Assembly: GCA_030540395.1 (NCBI GenBank) | Contig: JAUNWI010000010.1 | Location: 1 to 64,000 of the forward strand | DNA length: 64,000 nucleotides | DNA from: Phascolarctobacterium sp. | GTDB taxonomy: Bacteria > Bacillota > Negativicutes > Acidaminococcales > Acidaminococcaceae | Direction of reading: 5' to 3' | In this document: positions 42,331-50,567 of the stretch, one piece after another | How the letters are laid out: each line of letters starts with the position of its first letter | Numbering within the stretch: position 1 is the stretch's first letter | The notes under the pieces: generated by a model | Database searches by the model: none | What the model was told of the DNA's origin: nothing | The model's input: the letters and a program-made list of their open reading frames with translations, nothing else | Translations under genes and position numbers: made by a program

Positions 42331-44676
42331 TTAGCCACGCAGTAAATCGTATTGGCTTAAACGCAGATTTTCTTTATAGATATTTTCCAAAGCCTGCCTT
42401 TTTTGCTGAAGCTCCACATAAAGAGGTGAATCCTCCAGCTGACAGCGCTTGATTACATTTCTTTTTATTATACCATTATTTAGGCTTACAAAACCAAGCT
42501 CCACCATAATTTTTATGGCATTTTCGCTAAGTAGCTGTTCATTTTTGCTAATCAGCGGGGCTAAAGCAAGGCTTGGCTGCTGCTGCAGTCCCTCCATGAC
42601 CAGCTTGTAGGCCCTTGTCATGCCCTCCCGCTCCGGATAAAGCAGGGGTAGCTGCTCTCTTAAGGCTGCCTCCTCCTGCTGCTTATAGAGCAAATACAGG
42701 CTATGCACGCCGTTAGCTCGCAGCTTTCTAACCAGCTCTGCTAAGGGCAGACTGGGAAAGTCCAGAAATACAACCTGCTGACCCTTGGGACTGGTACCCA
42801 GTAGCTCTTCGTAGGCGTGAAGCTCTAGATAGGGCGCCAGCTGGGGAGACTGTAGCTCCGAAGCAAGGTTATCTAGCTTATTCACAAAAACCTGTAAGCT
42901 ATTATGAGTGCGTACTAATGCTGCCAAAAGCTGATATTTATCGGCCACATGGGTGCGAAAATCCCCCACATTCAGCTCCTGCCTAATGCTCACTGTATGC
43001 AGCTGAACGGTGGTTTCCTCCCGCCAAACATTGATTTTCGGCTGAAAGGCCACATCTGCAATCATGCTGTCGTACATAAAGTGCAAAAGCTGTGCATTGT
43101 TCCACATAATGCAGCGATAGGAAAAATCGCCCTTGTCCAGCAAAAACTGTAGGTGGTTCTGCTCCCTGCCCATGGCCTTGGCGTTGTGCAAAAGGGCATG
43201 GCGAAAAGCGAAAACCGGCGGCATATTGGCGCAGCCGCAGGGCTCCAAAAGCTGGAGCTCCTCCAAATCCTGCAAGGTAATTTCGCCCTTGTCGCTGATT
43301 ACGCAGTCCACCACCTGATGGGGCTGATAATCCTCCGGCTGCAGGTTTTGGCGTACATATTCCTTAAAGCGACGGCGAAATTCCTCTACCTTGGCAGCAG
43401 GCAAAGTCAACCCTGCTGCCTGATGGTGCCCCCCAAATTGGGTCAAAATATCCGCCTCGGCGGCGATGGCCTCGTACAAATTCAGCGCCGGAATACTGCG
43501 GCAGCTGCCCTTGGCCATATCGCCGGAGATACTCAATAAAATGGTCGGTAAATGATATTTATCCACTAAGCGGGAAGCCACAATGCCGATTACACCCTGA
43601 TGCCAACCCTCGCTGGCCAGCACAATGGCTGTATCGATGTGCTTCTCCTGAGCCAGGAGTACCTCCGCTTCCTCCTGAATTTGACGGCTGATGTCCTGGC
43701 GCAGGCTGTTTTCCCGATTGAGCTCCGCTGCAATCTCGGCGGCCTTGTACTGGTCCTTGGTAACCAAAAGCTCCACCGCCCGCTGAGCGTGCTCCAAACG
43801 CCCCACGGCGTTGAGGCGTGGGGCGAGACCAAAGCCAATGTTGTCCGAGGCGATGCGCTCTTTGGCAAGACCGCTGGCCTCGATCAAGGCCCTTAGCCCC
43901 ACCAGCTGGGTGCTTTCCATAGCCGCCAGACCACGGCGCACCAATTCTCTATTTTCGCCCACCAGGGGCACAATATCCGCCACGGTGCCCAAGGCCGCCA
44001 GCTCCGTGAGCTCCGCCCACTCCGGCAGGCGTCCCGGCACCCTTTGCTCCAAGGCCTGGCACAGCTTAAAAGCAATACCCACGCCGCTAAGCTCCTTAAA
44101 GGGATAAGCATCGTCCGCCTGCTTAGCGTTGACGATGGCATAGGCCGGTGGCAAAATCTCCGGCACCGTATGGTGGTCCGTAATAATAATATCCAAGCTC
44201 TTCGGCGCGTTTTCCACCTCGTGTAAACCGCTTATGCCGCAATCCACAGTGATGACTAAGGTGGTTCCACCCTCTGCTATGGTCTGGAGCGCATCGTCAT
44301 TAAGGCCATAGCCTTCGTTTTTGCGTTGGGGAATATATGTTTCCACCCTGCCTCCCCTGCCCTGCAAATAAATATAGAGCAAGGAGGACGCACTAATGCC
44401 ATCCACATCATAGTCACCGTAAACGGTAATCTTTTCTCCCTGGGCCAGCGCTCTTTCAATGCGTCGCACGGCCTTTTCCATATCCTTCATCAAAAAGGGA
44501 TCATGGAAGGGAGTCAGGCTACCATATAAAAATTCTCGCATAGACTCGGTATCGTTCAAGCCTCGTTCCAGCAATATCCCTGTCACCAGGGGCGAAATCC
44601 CCAGCTCCGCAGCGAGGCAGCCGGCCTTATGCTTATCATACTCGCGTATTTCCCAAATACGCTCCTTGGCCAACAT
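42331..44676 (-). CDS. recJ: Single-stranded-DNA exonuclease RecJ
   Basis: A 781-residue DHH-family exonuclease. The N-terminal core has VYGDYDVDGISASSLLY, VITVDCGISG, IITDHHTVPE and later HQGVIGIVASRLVDKYH and GGHHQAAGLTLP; an OB-fold follows. The C-terminal extension of about 200 residues is longer than in E. coli RecJ (577), as in Bacillus YrvE (about 786). It acts in recombination and repair. ATG overlaps the lapA stop by one base (TAATG). Confidence 0.95.
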   Translation of the reverse strand: MLAKERIWEIREYDKHKAGCLAAELGISPLVTGILLERGLNDTESMREFLYGSLTPFHDPFLMKDMEKAVRRIERALAQGEKITVYGDYDVDGISASSLLYIYLQGRGGRVETYIPQRKNEGYGLNDDALQTIAEGGTTLVITVDCGISGLHEVENAPKSLDIIITDHHTVPEILPPAYAIVNAKQADDAYPFKELSGVGIAFKLCQALEQRVPGRLPEWAELTELAALGTVADIVPLVGENRELVRRGLAAMESTQLVGLRALIEASGLAKERIASDNIGFGLAPRLNAVGRLEHAQRAVELLVTKDQYKAAEIAAELNRENSLRQDISRQIQEEAEVLLAQEKHIDTAIVLASEGWHQGVIGIVASRLVDKYHLPTILLSISGDMAKGSCRSIPALNLYEAIAAEADILTQFGGHHQAAGLTLPAAKVEEFRRRFKEYVRQNLQPEDYQPHQVVDCVISDKGEITLQDLEELQLLEPCGCANMPPVFAFRHALLHNAKAMGREQNHLQFLLDKGDFSYRCIMWNNAQLLHFMYDSMIADVAFQPKINVWREETTVQLHTVSIRQELNVGDFRTHVADKYQLLAALVRTHNSLQVFVNKLDNLASELQSPQLAPYLELHAYEELLGTSPKGQQVVFLDFPSLPLAELVRKLRANGVHSLYLLYKQQEEAALREQLPLLYPEREGMTRAYKLVMEGLQQQPSLALAPLISKNEQLLSENAIKIMVELGFVSLNNGIIKRNVIKRCQLEDSPLYVELQQKRQALENIYKENLRLSQYDLLRG

Positions 44677-45035
44677 TATTTTTTGTCCATTCCGTCTGTT
44701 GTCTTGGCTTGGGCCTTGGGAGCGCCAACGGGCTCATCATGCAGCTGCTGGGTGTGCTGTAGCATGGCAATGCGTTCCTCCAAGCGTTTATTTTCTGTTT
44801 GCAGCTTGGTGATTTCCTCCTGCGTCTTTTTGTCCTGCAAATAATGCTTAGCCTTCATGGCCAAAAGGAAGCAGGTGGCAACCAGCACACCGATGAGGAA
44901 TGAGCCTAAAATTACCAGCACTAAAGAGGAAGAGAAGCTCCAGAAGATAAAGTTCAAGGATACTGCCACAGCGTTTTGTACAGCGAAAATAGCTACGATG
45001 ATGCTTAAAAGAATAACTAAAATCAACAATGGCAT
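44676..45035 (-). CDS. LapA-domain membrane protein
   Basis: About 119 residues: two membrane helices (about 2-22 and 36-60) with the LapA (DUF1049) pattern VAIFAVQNAVAVSLNFIFW, then a cytoplasmic coiled coil (about 70-95) and a polar tail. In E. coli LapA supports lipopolysaccharide assembly; in diderm Firmicutes the role is inferred. Start ATG 45035 is chosen because AGGAG lies nine bases before it; an ATG two codons earlier is too close to that site. Confidence 0.8.
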   Translation of the reverse strand: MPLLILVILLSIIVAIFAVQNAVAVSLNFIFWSFSSSLVLVILGSFLIGVLVATCFLLAMKAKHYLQDKKTQEEITKLQTENKRLEERIAMLQHTQQLHDEPVGAPKAQAKTTDGMDKK

Positions 45036-45138
45036 GTCCATCAACTCCTTTACGCAGAAAATTATTTTTTATAACTTGTTATATTCTGCCAATAGTAGTT
45101 TTTTTCCTGCTTAAATCACAGAAAAATCACTGTATACA

Positions 45139-45187
45139 TAAAAAAGCAGCGCTGCTGATGACCATGTAATGCCATCGCAGCACTGCT
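45139..45187 (-). terminator. Terminator of the lysine operon
   Basis: On the minus strand AGCAGTGCTGCGATGG pairs with CATCAGCAGCGCTGCT around a short loop, then TTTTTT. It lies ten bases past the CGGC gene stop. Confidence 0.88.
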
Positions 45188-45196
45188 AATTTTTAC

Positions 45197-45598
45197 TTAG
45201 AAAGCTTGGTAAATGCCAGCCTCCCTCTTCTTCGTGGCTGTTTTGGAAATATAAGTTCCCTTCACCACTGTGAAGCCCTTTTTCGCCAACAGATTTTGAA
45301 TATAGTCCAAATGAGGGCAGGGTGACTTGTGGTAGTTATCGCTTACCATGCAGGTGGATAGATGCACCACTACCTCGAGGCCATCCTCCTGAAAGCGACG
45401 CAAGCGCTTACGCAGGTTTTCCAACTTCACGCTAAGTCCCGCACCACAGCAGCCACCACAGGTGAAGGACATGTAGCGTGTATCCTCGGGATAATCCGCA
45501 AACTTACCCTCCCTGCTATAGAAGGCGTGAGTACAATTGTAGCCACAGCAACGCTTTTGTACCTGCTCGCATTGAATAATTACGATTAGCTTGCTCAT
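45197..45598 (-). CDS. CGGC-domain protein
   Basis: A 133-residue protein with the CGGC motif at about 47-50 (FTCGGCCGAGLSVKLENL) plus further cysteines (VQKRCCGYNC; CMVSDNYHKSPCPH), a pattern of the CGGC domain family thought to bind metal. The function is unknown. It is the last gene of the lysine operon, starting with an ATGA overlap on dapA, so it is controlled by the lysine riboswitch; whether it serves lysine metabolism is unclear. Confidence 0.8.
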   Translation of the reverse strand: MSKLIVIIQCEQVQKRCCGYNCTHAFYSREGKFADYPEDTRYMSFTCGGCCGAGLSVKLENLRKRLRRFQEDGLEVVVHLSTCMVSDNYHKSPCPHLDYIQNLLAKKGFTVVKGTYISKTATKKREAGIYQAF

Positions 45599-46491
45599 TT
45601 TACCATGCCATAATCCTTGAGGATTACATCCATCATAGCTACGCAGTCAGCGCAGAGCGGAGTAAGAGGCAGACGCGGATTGCCCACATCGATGCCGGTA
45701 ACCTTGGTTACAGCGTATTTGATAGGAATAGGATTGCTTTCCATGAACATAGCCTTAGCCAGGGGCACCATCTTCTTGTTCAAATCAGCTGCATCCTTGT
45801 TGCGGCCCTCTTCATAGGCTTGCATAACGTCTTGCAGGATTTGGCCATTGCAGTTAGCCAGTACGGAAATCAGTCCCACAGCACCCACTGCCATGAAGGG
45901 CAGAATCAAGCCATCATCGCCACTATAGATGGAAATGCGTTCGGGCAATACGCGATAAAGCTCAGCGCATTGTGCCACGTTGCCAGCAGCCTCTTTAATT
46001 GCCACGATATTGTCAAATTCCTTAGCCAGACGAGCTACAGTTGCCGGAGCAATGTTGGAGCCGGTACGGCCTGGAACATTGTAAACGATAATGGGCAGCT
46101 TGGTAGCCTTAGCCACAGCGGCAAAATGTTGGTAATAACCCTCTTGGGTGGGTTTGTTGTAGAAGGGACCCACAACCAAAAGACCATCCACACCGCAAGC
46201 TTCCATTTTCTTTACCAGGTCAATGGTGGAAGCAGTGCAGTTGGTGCCAGCACCGGCTACAATAGGAGCACGGCCGTTGACATGCTTTACAATGGTTTCC
46301 ATGAATTTGATTTTTTCATCCATATCCATGGTGGCAGCTTCACCAGTGGAGCCTTCAATTACCAGGCCGTCAGTACCATTTGCCAGCAGCCAATCAGCCA
46401 GCTTGCAACCAGCCTCGTAATTTACACTGCCATCCTCTGCAAAGGGAGTGACCATAGCAGTCAATAATCTACCAAAATAGGGTTTAGTCAT
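45595..46491 (-). CDS. dapA: 4-Hydroxy-tetrahydrodipicolinate synthase DapA
   Basis: About 298 residues. It condenses pyruvate with aspartate semialdehyde, the first lysine-specific step. Visible: GRLLTAMVTPFAEDGSVNYE, GSTGEAATMDMDEK, YYQHFAAVAKATKLPIIVYNVPGRTGSN with the catalytic Tyr, and VAIKEAAGN with the Schiff-base Lys. Start ATG 46491 is preferred over a TTG two codons earlier; GAGGTG lies upstream. Cotranscribed with lysC, asd and dapB. Confidence 0.95.
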   Translation of the reverse strand: MTKPYFGRLLTAMVTPFAEDGSVNYEAGCKLADWLLANGTDGLVIEGSTGEAATMDMDEKIKFMETIVKHVNGRAPIVAGAGTNCTASTIDLVKKMEACGVDGLLVVGPFYNKPTQEGYYQHFAAVAKATKLPIIVYNVPGRTGSNIAPATVARLAKEFDNIVAIKEAAGNVAQCAELYRVLPERISIYSGDDGLILPFMAVGAVGLISVLANCNGQILQDVMQAYEEGRNKDAADLNKKMVPLAKAMFMESNPIPIKYAVTKVTGIDVGNPRLPLTPLCADCVAMMDVILKDYGMVK

Positions 46492-46509
46492 AAACAAATT
46501 ACACCTCTT

Positions 46510-47730
46510 TTATAATTTGAAGGCATGGTGCAGCGCAGTAACAGCGTCAACCAGATGCTCTTCCTTAATGATTGCGGAAATAGTGGTATCGGAGTCCACG
46601 GTTTGCAAAATAGCAATGTTTTTAGCAGCCAAAGCAGCTACGAAGGTAGCCATAATGCCAGGTACGCCACGCATAGCACTGCCAACCACGGAAACCTTGG
46701 CGCAGCCAGTGTTGCAAGCATACTTGAAGCCAGTTTCATCCAGCACCTTAATAGTGCGCTCCTGGTCAGGAGTGAATACAGCAAACATAGCCTCTTTTTC
46801 GGACAGGTTCAGGCAGCCAACGCTGATGCCGGCAGCTGCCAAATCCTCGAACAGATTGCGACCTGCAGTGAAATCGGTGGGATTGAGCTCGATACGGAAT
46901 TGCACCAAATCGCTCAGGTTAGCTACGCCGCTGGCGCAGCTTTCGTTAATGGCCACCTCGCTACCAGCACTGCGGCCATTGCATTCGCTGGTAATCAGGG
47001 TGCCGGGGGCATCGCTAAAGGTGGATTTTACATACATGGGAATATTGCTGCCCATGGCAATTTCTACAGCACGGGGATGAATAACCTTGGCGCCGTTGTA
47101 GGCCATTTGGCAAACCTCGGCATAGGAAATTTGCTCCAGAATATTAGCCTCTTTAACCAAACGCGGGTCAGCAGTCATGATGCCCTCAACATCGGTGTAG
47201 ATTTCTACGCAATCAGCCTTCAAAGCTGCGCCCAAGGCTGCAGCAGAGGTATCGCTGCCACCACGACCCAAGGTGGTGAACTTAAAGTTATTTTCAGTCA
47301 TGCCTTGGAAGCCGCAAACTACAGGGATAATGCCGGATTCCAGCAGGCGCATCAGGTAAGAAACCTTGATGTTTTTAATGCGAGCAGCGCCAAATTGGGA
47401 ATCGGTAATGATGCCAGCTTGGCCACCGGTCAAAGCCATAGCATTGATGCCATATTTTTGCAGGGTTGCTGCCATCACGCAGGAGGAAATAATTTCACCG
47501 CAGCACATGAGCATATCCATCTCACGGACGTTTACGGAAATATTAGCTTCCTTCAGAGTATCAATCAAAGTATCGGTTGCATAGGGTGCACCCTTGCGGC
47601 CCATGGCAGATACTACAACTACAGGAGCATAGCCATTGCGAATAGCCTGTTGCACTTTATCCTTTACGGCAATGCGGGCTTCCTCGCTAGCAACGGAGGT
47701 GCCGCCAAATTTTTGTACAATAATTTTCAT
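46510..47730 (-). CDS. lysC: Aspartate kinase
   Basis: A 406-residue aspartokinase of the lysine-sensitive alpha-type length. The catalytic domain has KIIVQKFGGTSVASEEAR, TLGRGGSDTSAAALGAAL and EIYTDVEGIMTADPR; two C-terminal ACT domains follow (VSVVGSAMRGVPGIMATFVAAL). It makes aspartyl phosphate for lysine, threonine and methionine. Feedback by lysine would add to riboswitch control. ATG 47730 has a GGGGAGA site. Confidence 0.95.
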   Translation of the reverse strand: MKIIVQKFGGTSVASEEARIAVKDKVQQAIRNGYAPVVVVSAMGRKGAPYATDTLIDTLKEANISVNVREMDMLMCCGEIISSCVMAATLQKYGINAMALTGGQAGIITDSQFGAARIKNIKVSYLMRLLESGIIPVVCGFQGMTENNFKFTTLGRGGSDTSAAALGAALKADCVEIYTDVEGIMTADPRLVKEANILEQISYAEVCQMAYNGAKVIHPRAVEIAMGSNIPMYVKSTFSDAPGTLITSECNGRSAGSEVAINESCASGVANLSDLVQFRIELNPTDFTAGRNLFEDLAAAGISVGCLNLSEKEAMFAVFTPDQERTIKVLDETGFKYACNTGCAKVSVVGSAMRGVPGIMATFVAALAAKNIAILQTVDSDTTISAIIKEEHLVDAVTALHHAFKL

Positions 47731-47749
47731 GGTAAAGCTCTCCCCTTAA

Positions 47750-48781
47750 TTAAATCCAGCCGTTTTCAATCATCTTTTCCGCAATCTGCAAAGTATTAAG
47801 CGCAGCGCCCTTGCGGATTTGGTCGCCCACTACCCACAGGTTGAAGGTGTTGGGGTTGGACTCGTCACGACGCAGACGGCCTACAAAGCAATCATATTTT
47901 TCAGAGGTATAGAGCGGCATGGGATAAATTTGGTTTTGGGGATCGTCCATCATTTGTACGCCCGGGAAAGCATCGATAGCCTTAGCCATTTCTGCCAAGT
48001 CCAAATCATGCTCAAACTCAATGTTTACAGATTCACTGTGGCTACGATACACGGGCACGCGCACGGTGGTTGCAGTGATGCGCATTTCGTCATCATGCAT
48101 AATCTTTCTGGTTTCGTTTACCATCTTCATCTCTTCTTTAGTGTAGAGATTGTCGAGGAAAACGTCAATTTGCGGAATCAGGTTGAAGGCGATGGGATAA
48201 TGCTTAGCCAAGGATGCGGAGGGCAGAATGTGTGCTTCCATCTCGCGACCTTCAGCATAAGCCTTGGTTTGGTCGGTGAGCTCGTCGATGCCCTCTTTGC
48301 CAGCACCGGAAACAGCTTGGTAGGTGGAAACAACGATGCGTTTAATGCGAGCCATATCATAGAGAGGCTTCAGGGCCATAACCATGATAATGGTGGAGCA
48401 GTTGGGGTTGGCGATAATGCCTTTATGCTTTAGGATATCTTCAGGGTTAACCTCGGGAACAACCAGCGGAACCTCGGGGTCCATACGGAAGGTGCTGGAG
48501 TTATCGATAACAACAGCGCCAGCCTTAACAGCGTAAGGAGCAAACTCTTTGGAAATGCTGCCACCGGCAAAGAGAGCGATGTCGATGCCTTCGAAGGAAT
48601 CCTTGGTAGCCTCTTGCACGGTATAGGTTTTGCCCATGAACTCGATTTGCTTGCCTGCGCTACGAGCGGAAGCCAACAGACGGAGCTCTGCAAACGGGAA
48701 GTTACGCTCTTCGATGAGCTTCAGGAATTCGCCACCAACAGCACCGGTAGCACCTAAAATTGCAACATTATACTTTTTCAT
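47750..48781 (-). CDS. asd: Aspartate-semialdehyde dehydrogenase
   Basis: A 343-residue protein starting MKKYNVAILGATGAVGGEF (NADP-binding GATGxVG). It has VIDNSSTFRMDPEVPLVVPEVN, GIIANPNCSTI with the catalytic Cys, and the C-terminal DNLYTKEEMKMVNETRKI segment. It reduces aspartyl phosphate to aspartate semialdehyde, shared by the lysine and threonine branches. Start 48781 is chosen for the AGGGGG site and family N-terminus; the frame is open 19 codons further. Confidence 0.95.
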   Translation of the reverse strand: MKKYNVAILGATGAVGGEFLKLIEERNFPFAELRLLASARSAGKQIEFMGKTYTVQEATKDSFEGIDIALFAGGSISKEFAPYAVKAGAVVIDNSSTFRMDPEVPLVVPEVNPEDILKHKGIIANPNCSTIIMVMALKPLYDMARIKRIVVSTYQAVSGAGKEGIDELTDQTKAYAEGREMEAHILPSASLAKHYPIAFNLIPQIDVFLDNLYTKEEMKMVNETRKIMHDDEMRITATTVRVPVYRSHSESVNIEFEHDLDLAEMAKAIDAFPGVQMMDDPQNQIYPMPLYTSEKYDCFVGRLRRDESNPNTFNLWVVGDQIRKGAALNTLQIAEKMIENGWI

Positions 48782-48803
48782 AAACCTTTCCCCCTCTTTA
48801 TAA

Positions 48804-49574
48804 TTACAGTAATTTATCCAGACCATAAACCAGGCCAACCTGGTCGATAATCCTGCGGCAGCCCAGTGCTACACCGGGCATATAGCATTCACGGCTAACA
48901 GGGTCCGTGCTGATGTGCAGGGTTTCGCCCTGTCCGCCGAAGATAACCTCTTGGGAAGCAACGTAACCCGGGAGGCGCACGCTGTGAATCTTCATGCCTT
49001 CAAAATCGGCACCACGGGCACCAGCCATGGTTTCACGTTCTTCCGGATGACCTTGGTGCATGGCCTTGCGCACCTCGGCAATCTTTTGGGCAGTGATGAT
49101 GGCAGTACCGCTGGGAGCATCCAGCTTGTTGTCGTGATGCTTTTCAATGATTTCCACATGGGGGAAATACTTAGCAGCCTCGCAGGCCAGCTTCATCATC
49201 ACAACAGCACCCAATGCGAAGTTGGGAGCAATAAGCAAGGAGGTGTTATTAGCGCGAGCCAGTGCATCAACCTCCTCCAAATCGGCATCCTTAAAGCCGG
49301 TGGTGCCAACTACTGCATGCACGCCCAAGGGCAGCATTTTGCGCAGGTTCCCCATGACCACATCGGGACGGGTAAAGTCCACTACAACTTGGGGCTTGGT
49401 AGCTTCAATAGTAGCCACCAAATCGGTGGTAACCTTTACGCCCTCGCCCAAAGCAATGGTACCCTCTTTAATATCAACAGCGCCAACAAGTTCCAAATAA
49501 GGTTCAGCGAATACCTTTTTGCAAACCTCGCCACCCATGCGGCCTAATGCGCCATTTACTAATACACGAATCAT
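48804..49574 (-). CDS. dapB: 4-Hydroxy-tetrahydrodipicolinate reductase DapB
   Basis: A 256-residue protein: IRVLVNGALGRMGGEV (NAD(P)-binding; usually GxxGRMG), VVDFTRPDVV, AVVGTTGF, LIAPNFALGAVVMM, EIIEKHHDNKLDAPSGTA with the catalytic His/Lys. It follows DapA in lysine synthesis. Start ATG 49574 has AAAGGAG nine bases upstream; the longer open frame runs back into the riboswitch terminator and is not coding. First gene behind the lysine riboswitch. Confidence 0.95.
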   Translation of the reverse strand: MIRVLVNGALGRMGGEVCKKVFAEPYLELVGAVDIKEGTIALGEGVKVTTDLVATIEATKPQVVVDFTRPDVVMGNLRKMLPLGVHAVVGTTGFKDADLEEVDALARANNTSLLIAPNFALGAVVMMKLACEAAKYFPHVEIIEKHHDNKLDAPSGTAIITAQKIAEVRKAMHQGHPEERETMAGARGADFEGMKIHSVRLPGYVASQEVIFGGQGETLHISTDPVSRECYMPGVALGCRRIIDQVGLVYGLDKLL

Positions 49575-49594
49575 GCAATTCACTCCTTTGATAA

Positions 49595-49631
49595 TAAAAA
49601 AACCGTCGAGATTATCAACTATCTCAACGGT
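49595..49631 (-). terminator. Riboswitch-controlled terminator before dapB
   Basis: ACCGTTGAGAT pairs with ATCTCGACGGT across an eight-base loop on the minus strand and is followed by TTTTTT. It lies between the riboswitch aptamer and dapB, the expected OFF structure when lysine is bound. Confidence 0.9.
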
Positions 49632-49659
49632 AACATGCTGCACTGCAATCATGCCCATA

Positions 49660-49822
49660 CCTGAGATAGCGCTCCGCTAGAATTCTAGCGACAGTCCGGC
49701 AGCTTTCGCTGACGGCCCAGCACAAGGACACGGCTGCTCTTGCACTTCGGCGTTGGCCCTTTCACCCGCTTCCTTACTCCCGCTCCACAGGCTACTGATG
49801 CTTTCCGCTCCTCTATCTTAAT
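49660..49822 (-). promoter_or_regulatory. Lysine riboswitch (L-box) aptamer
   Basis: On the minus strand: AGATAGAGGAGCGG at the 5' end, CATCAGTAGCC, GTGAAAGGGCCAACGCCGAAG (split here by stems), TGCTGGGCCGTCAG, GGACTGTCGC and GGAGCGCTATCTC at the 3' end. These match in order the AGAGG-GC, AGUA, AAAGGG-GCCGAAG, GCUGG and CUGUC blocks of the L-box. The 5' AGATAG pairs with the 3' CTATCT to close P1. Together with the terminator it should shut the operon at high lysine. Confidence 0.95.
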
Positions 49823-49839
49823 GGTTGTTCATTAGAGCA

Positions 49840-49868
49840 ATTATAGTACGGGTGCTGAGCTTTGTCAA
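49840..49868 (-). promoter_or_regulatory. Perfect-consensus sigma-70 promoter of the lysine operon
   Basis: TTGACA (49863-49868), a 17-bp spacer and TATAAT (49840-49845) on the minus strand: exact consensus with optimal spacing. Transcription would start about 15 bases before the aptamer. The gap 49575-49925 is thus filled by this promoter, the riboswitch and its terminator. Confidence 0.92.
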
Positions 49869-49925
49869 ACAGAAAAATAGGAAAAAATGAAAAAGGGCGT
49901 TAAGTGTAAAGAATGAACAAAATTC

Positions 49926-50378
49926 CTATTTTCCCGTGCTGCCGAAGCCGCCACCGCGCACTGCCTTGGTAACCTTTTCGTCACCGTCCGCAGTAAGGTA
50001 ATTGTAAAAAATGCCCTGCGCTACACGCTCGCCCTTGGGCAGTACCACGGGCTCGTTGCCCATGTTCAGCAGCGCCAGCATAATGTGACCTTCGTTGTCC
50101 GCATTATTATAATAGTCCGCATCAATAATGCCCACATTGTTTACCAGCATCAGGCGCTTCTTTACGGCCATGGAGCTGCGAATATGCATGCCCAGCCATT
50201 CACCGGCCTGCATATAAGCCTTCACGCCGGTGGACACCAGCTGCAGCTTGCCCGGCTCCAGAGTTACCTCCTCCGGCAGGCAAAAGTCATAGCCGGCGCT
50301 GAGCTCCGTCTTGCGCTCCGGCATGAGAAAATCTACATCAGCGTATTTAGCAACCTTTTCAAAGCCACGGATTTTCAT
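49926..50378 (-). CDS. dut: Deoxyuridine triphosphate diphosphatase (dUTPase)
   Basis: A 150-residue trimeric dUTPase. All five motifs can be seen: ELSAGYDF, MHIRSSMAVK, NVGIIDADYYNN (with the catalytic Asp), GERVAQGIF and the C-terminal RGGGFGSTG lid. It keeps uracil out of DNA and supplies dUMP. ATG 50378 has GGAGGAA upstream. A palindromic repeat separates it from pnp. Confidence 0.95.
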   Translation of the reverse strand: MKIRGFEKVAKYADVDFLMPERKTELSAGYDFCLPEEVTLEPGKLQLVSTGVKAYMQAGEWLGMHIRSSMAVKKRLMLVNNVGIIDADYYNNADNEGHIMLALLNMGNEPVVLPKGERVAQGIFYNYLTADGDEKVTKAVRGGGFGSTGK

Positions 50379-50407
50379 GAACTATTCCTCCTTGGTTAGA
50401 TATAAAA

Positions 50408-50556
50408 AAGGCTCCCCTTAAAAGGGGAGCTGGCGCCGCAGGCGACTGAGGGGTTAATTTTGCGCTCAAACCCCTCCGCCTCGCAAGCTCGGCACCTCCC
50501 CTTTAAAGGGGAGGCAAGCTATATCATGCGGTCCCCCTCCCCTTACAAGGGAGGCT
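50408..50556. repeat. Family A-like palindromic element, divergent subtype
   Basis: Same plan as family A but different bases: outer palindromes GGCTCCCCTTAAAAGGGGAG and ACCTCCCCTTTAAAGGGGAG, then a central stem with GACTGAGGGGTT pairing with AACCCCTCCGCC. A further CCTCCCCTTACAAGGGAGG hairpin follows. It fills the pnp-dut gap and may also serve as the pnp 3' hairpin. Confidence 0.75.
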
Positions 50557-50567
50557 CTCTTAAACTT

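Noticed and set aside
48804-49658. N-terminal extension of dapB
   Set aside because: The extra codons are the riboswitch terminator region; ATG 49574 has the ribosome site and the family start.
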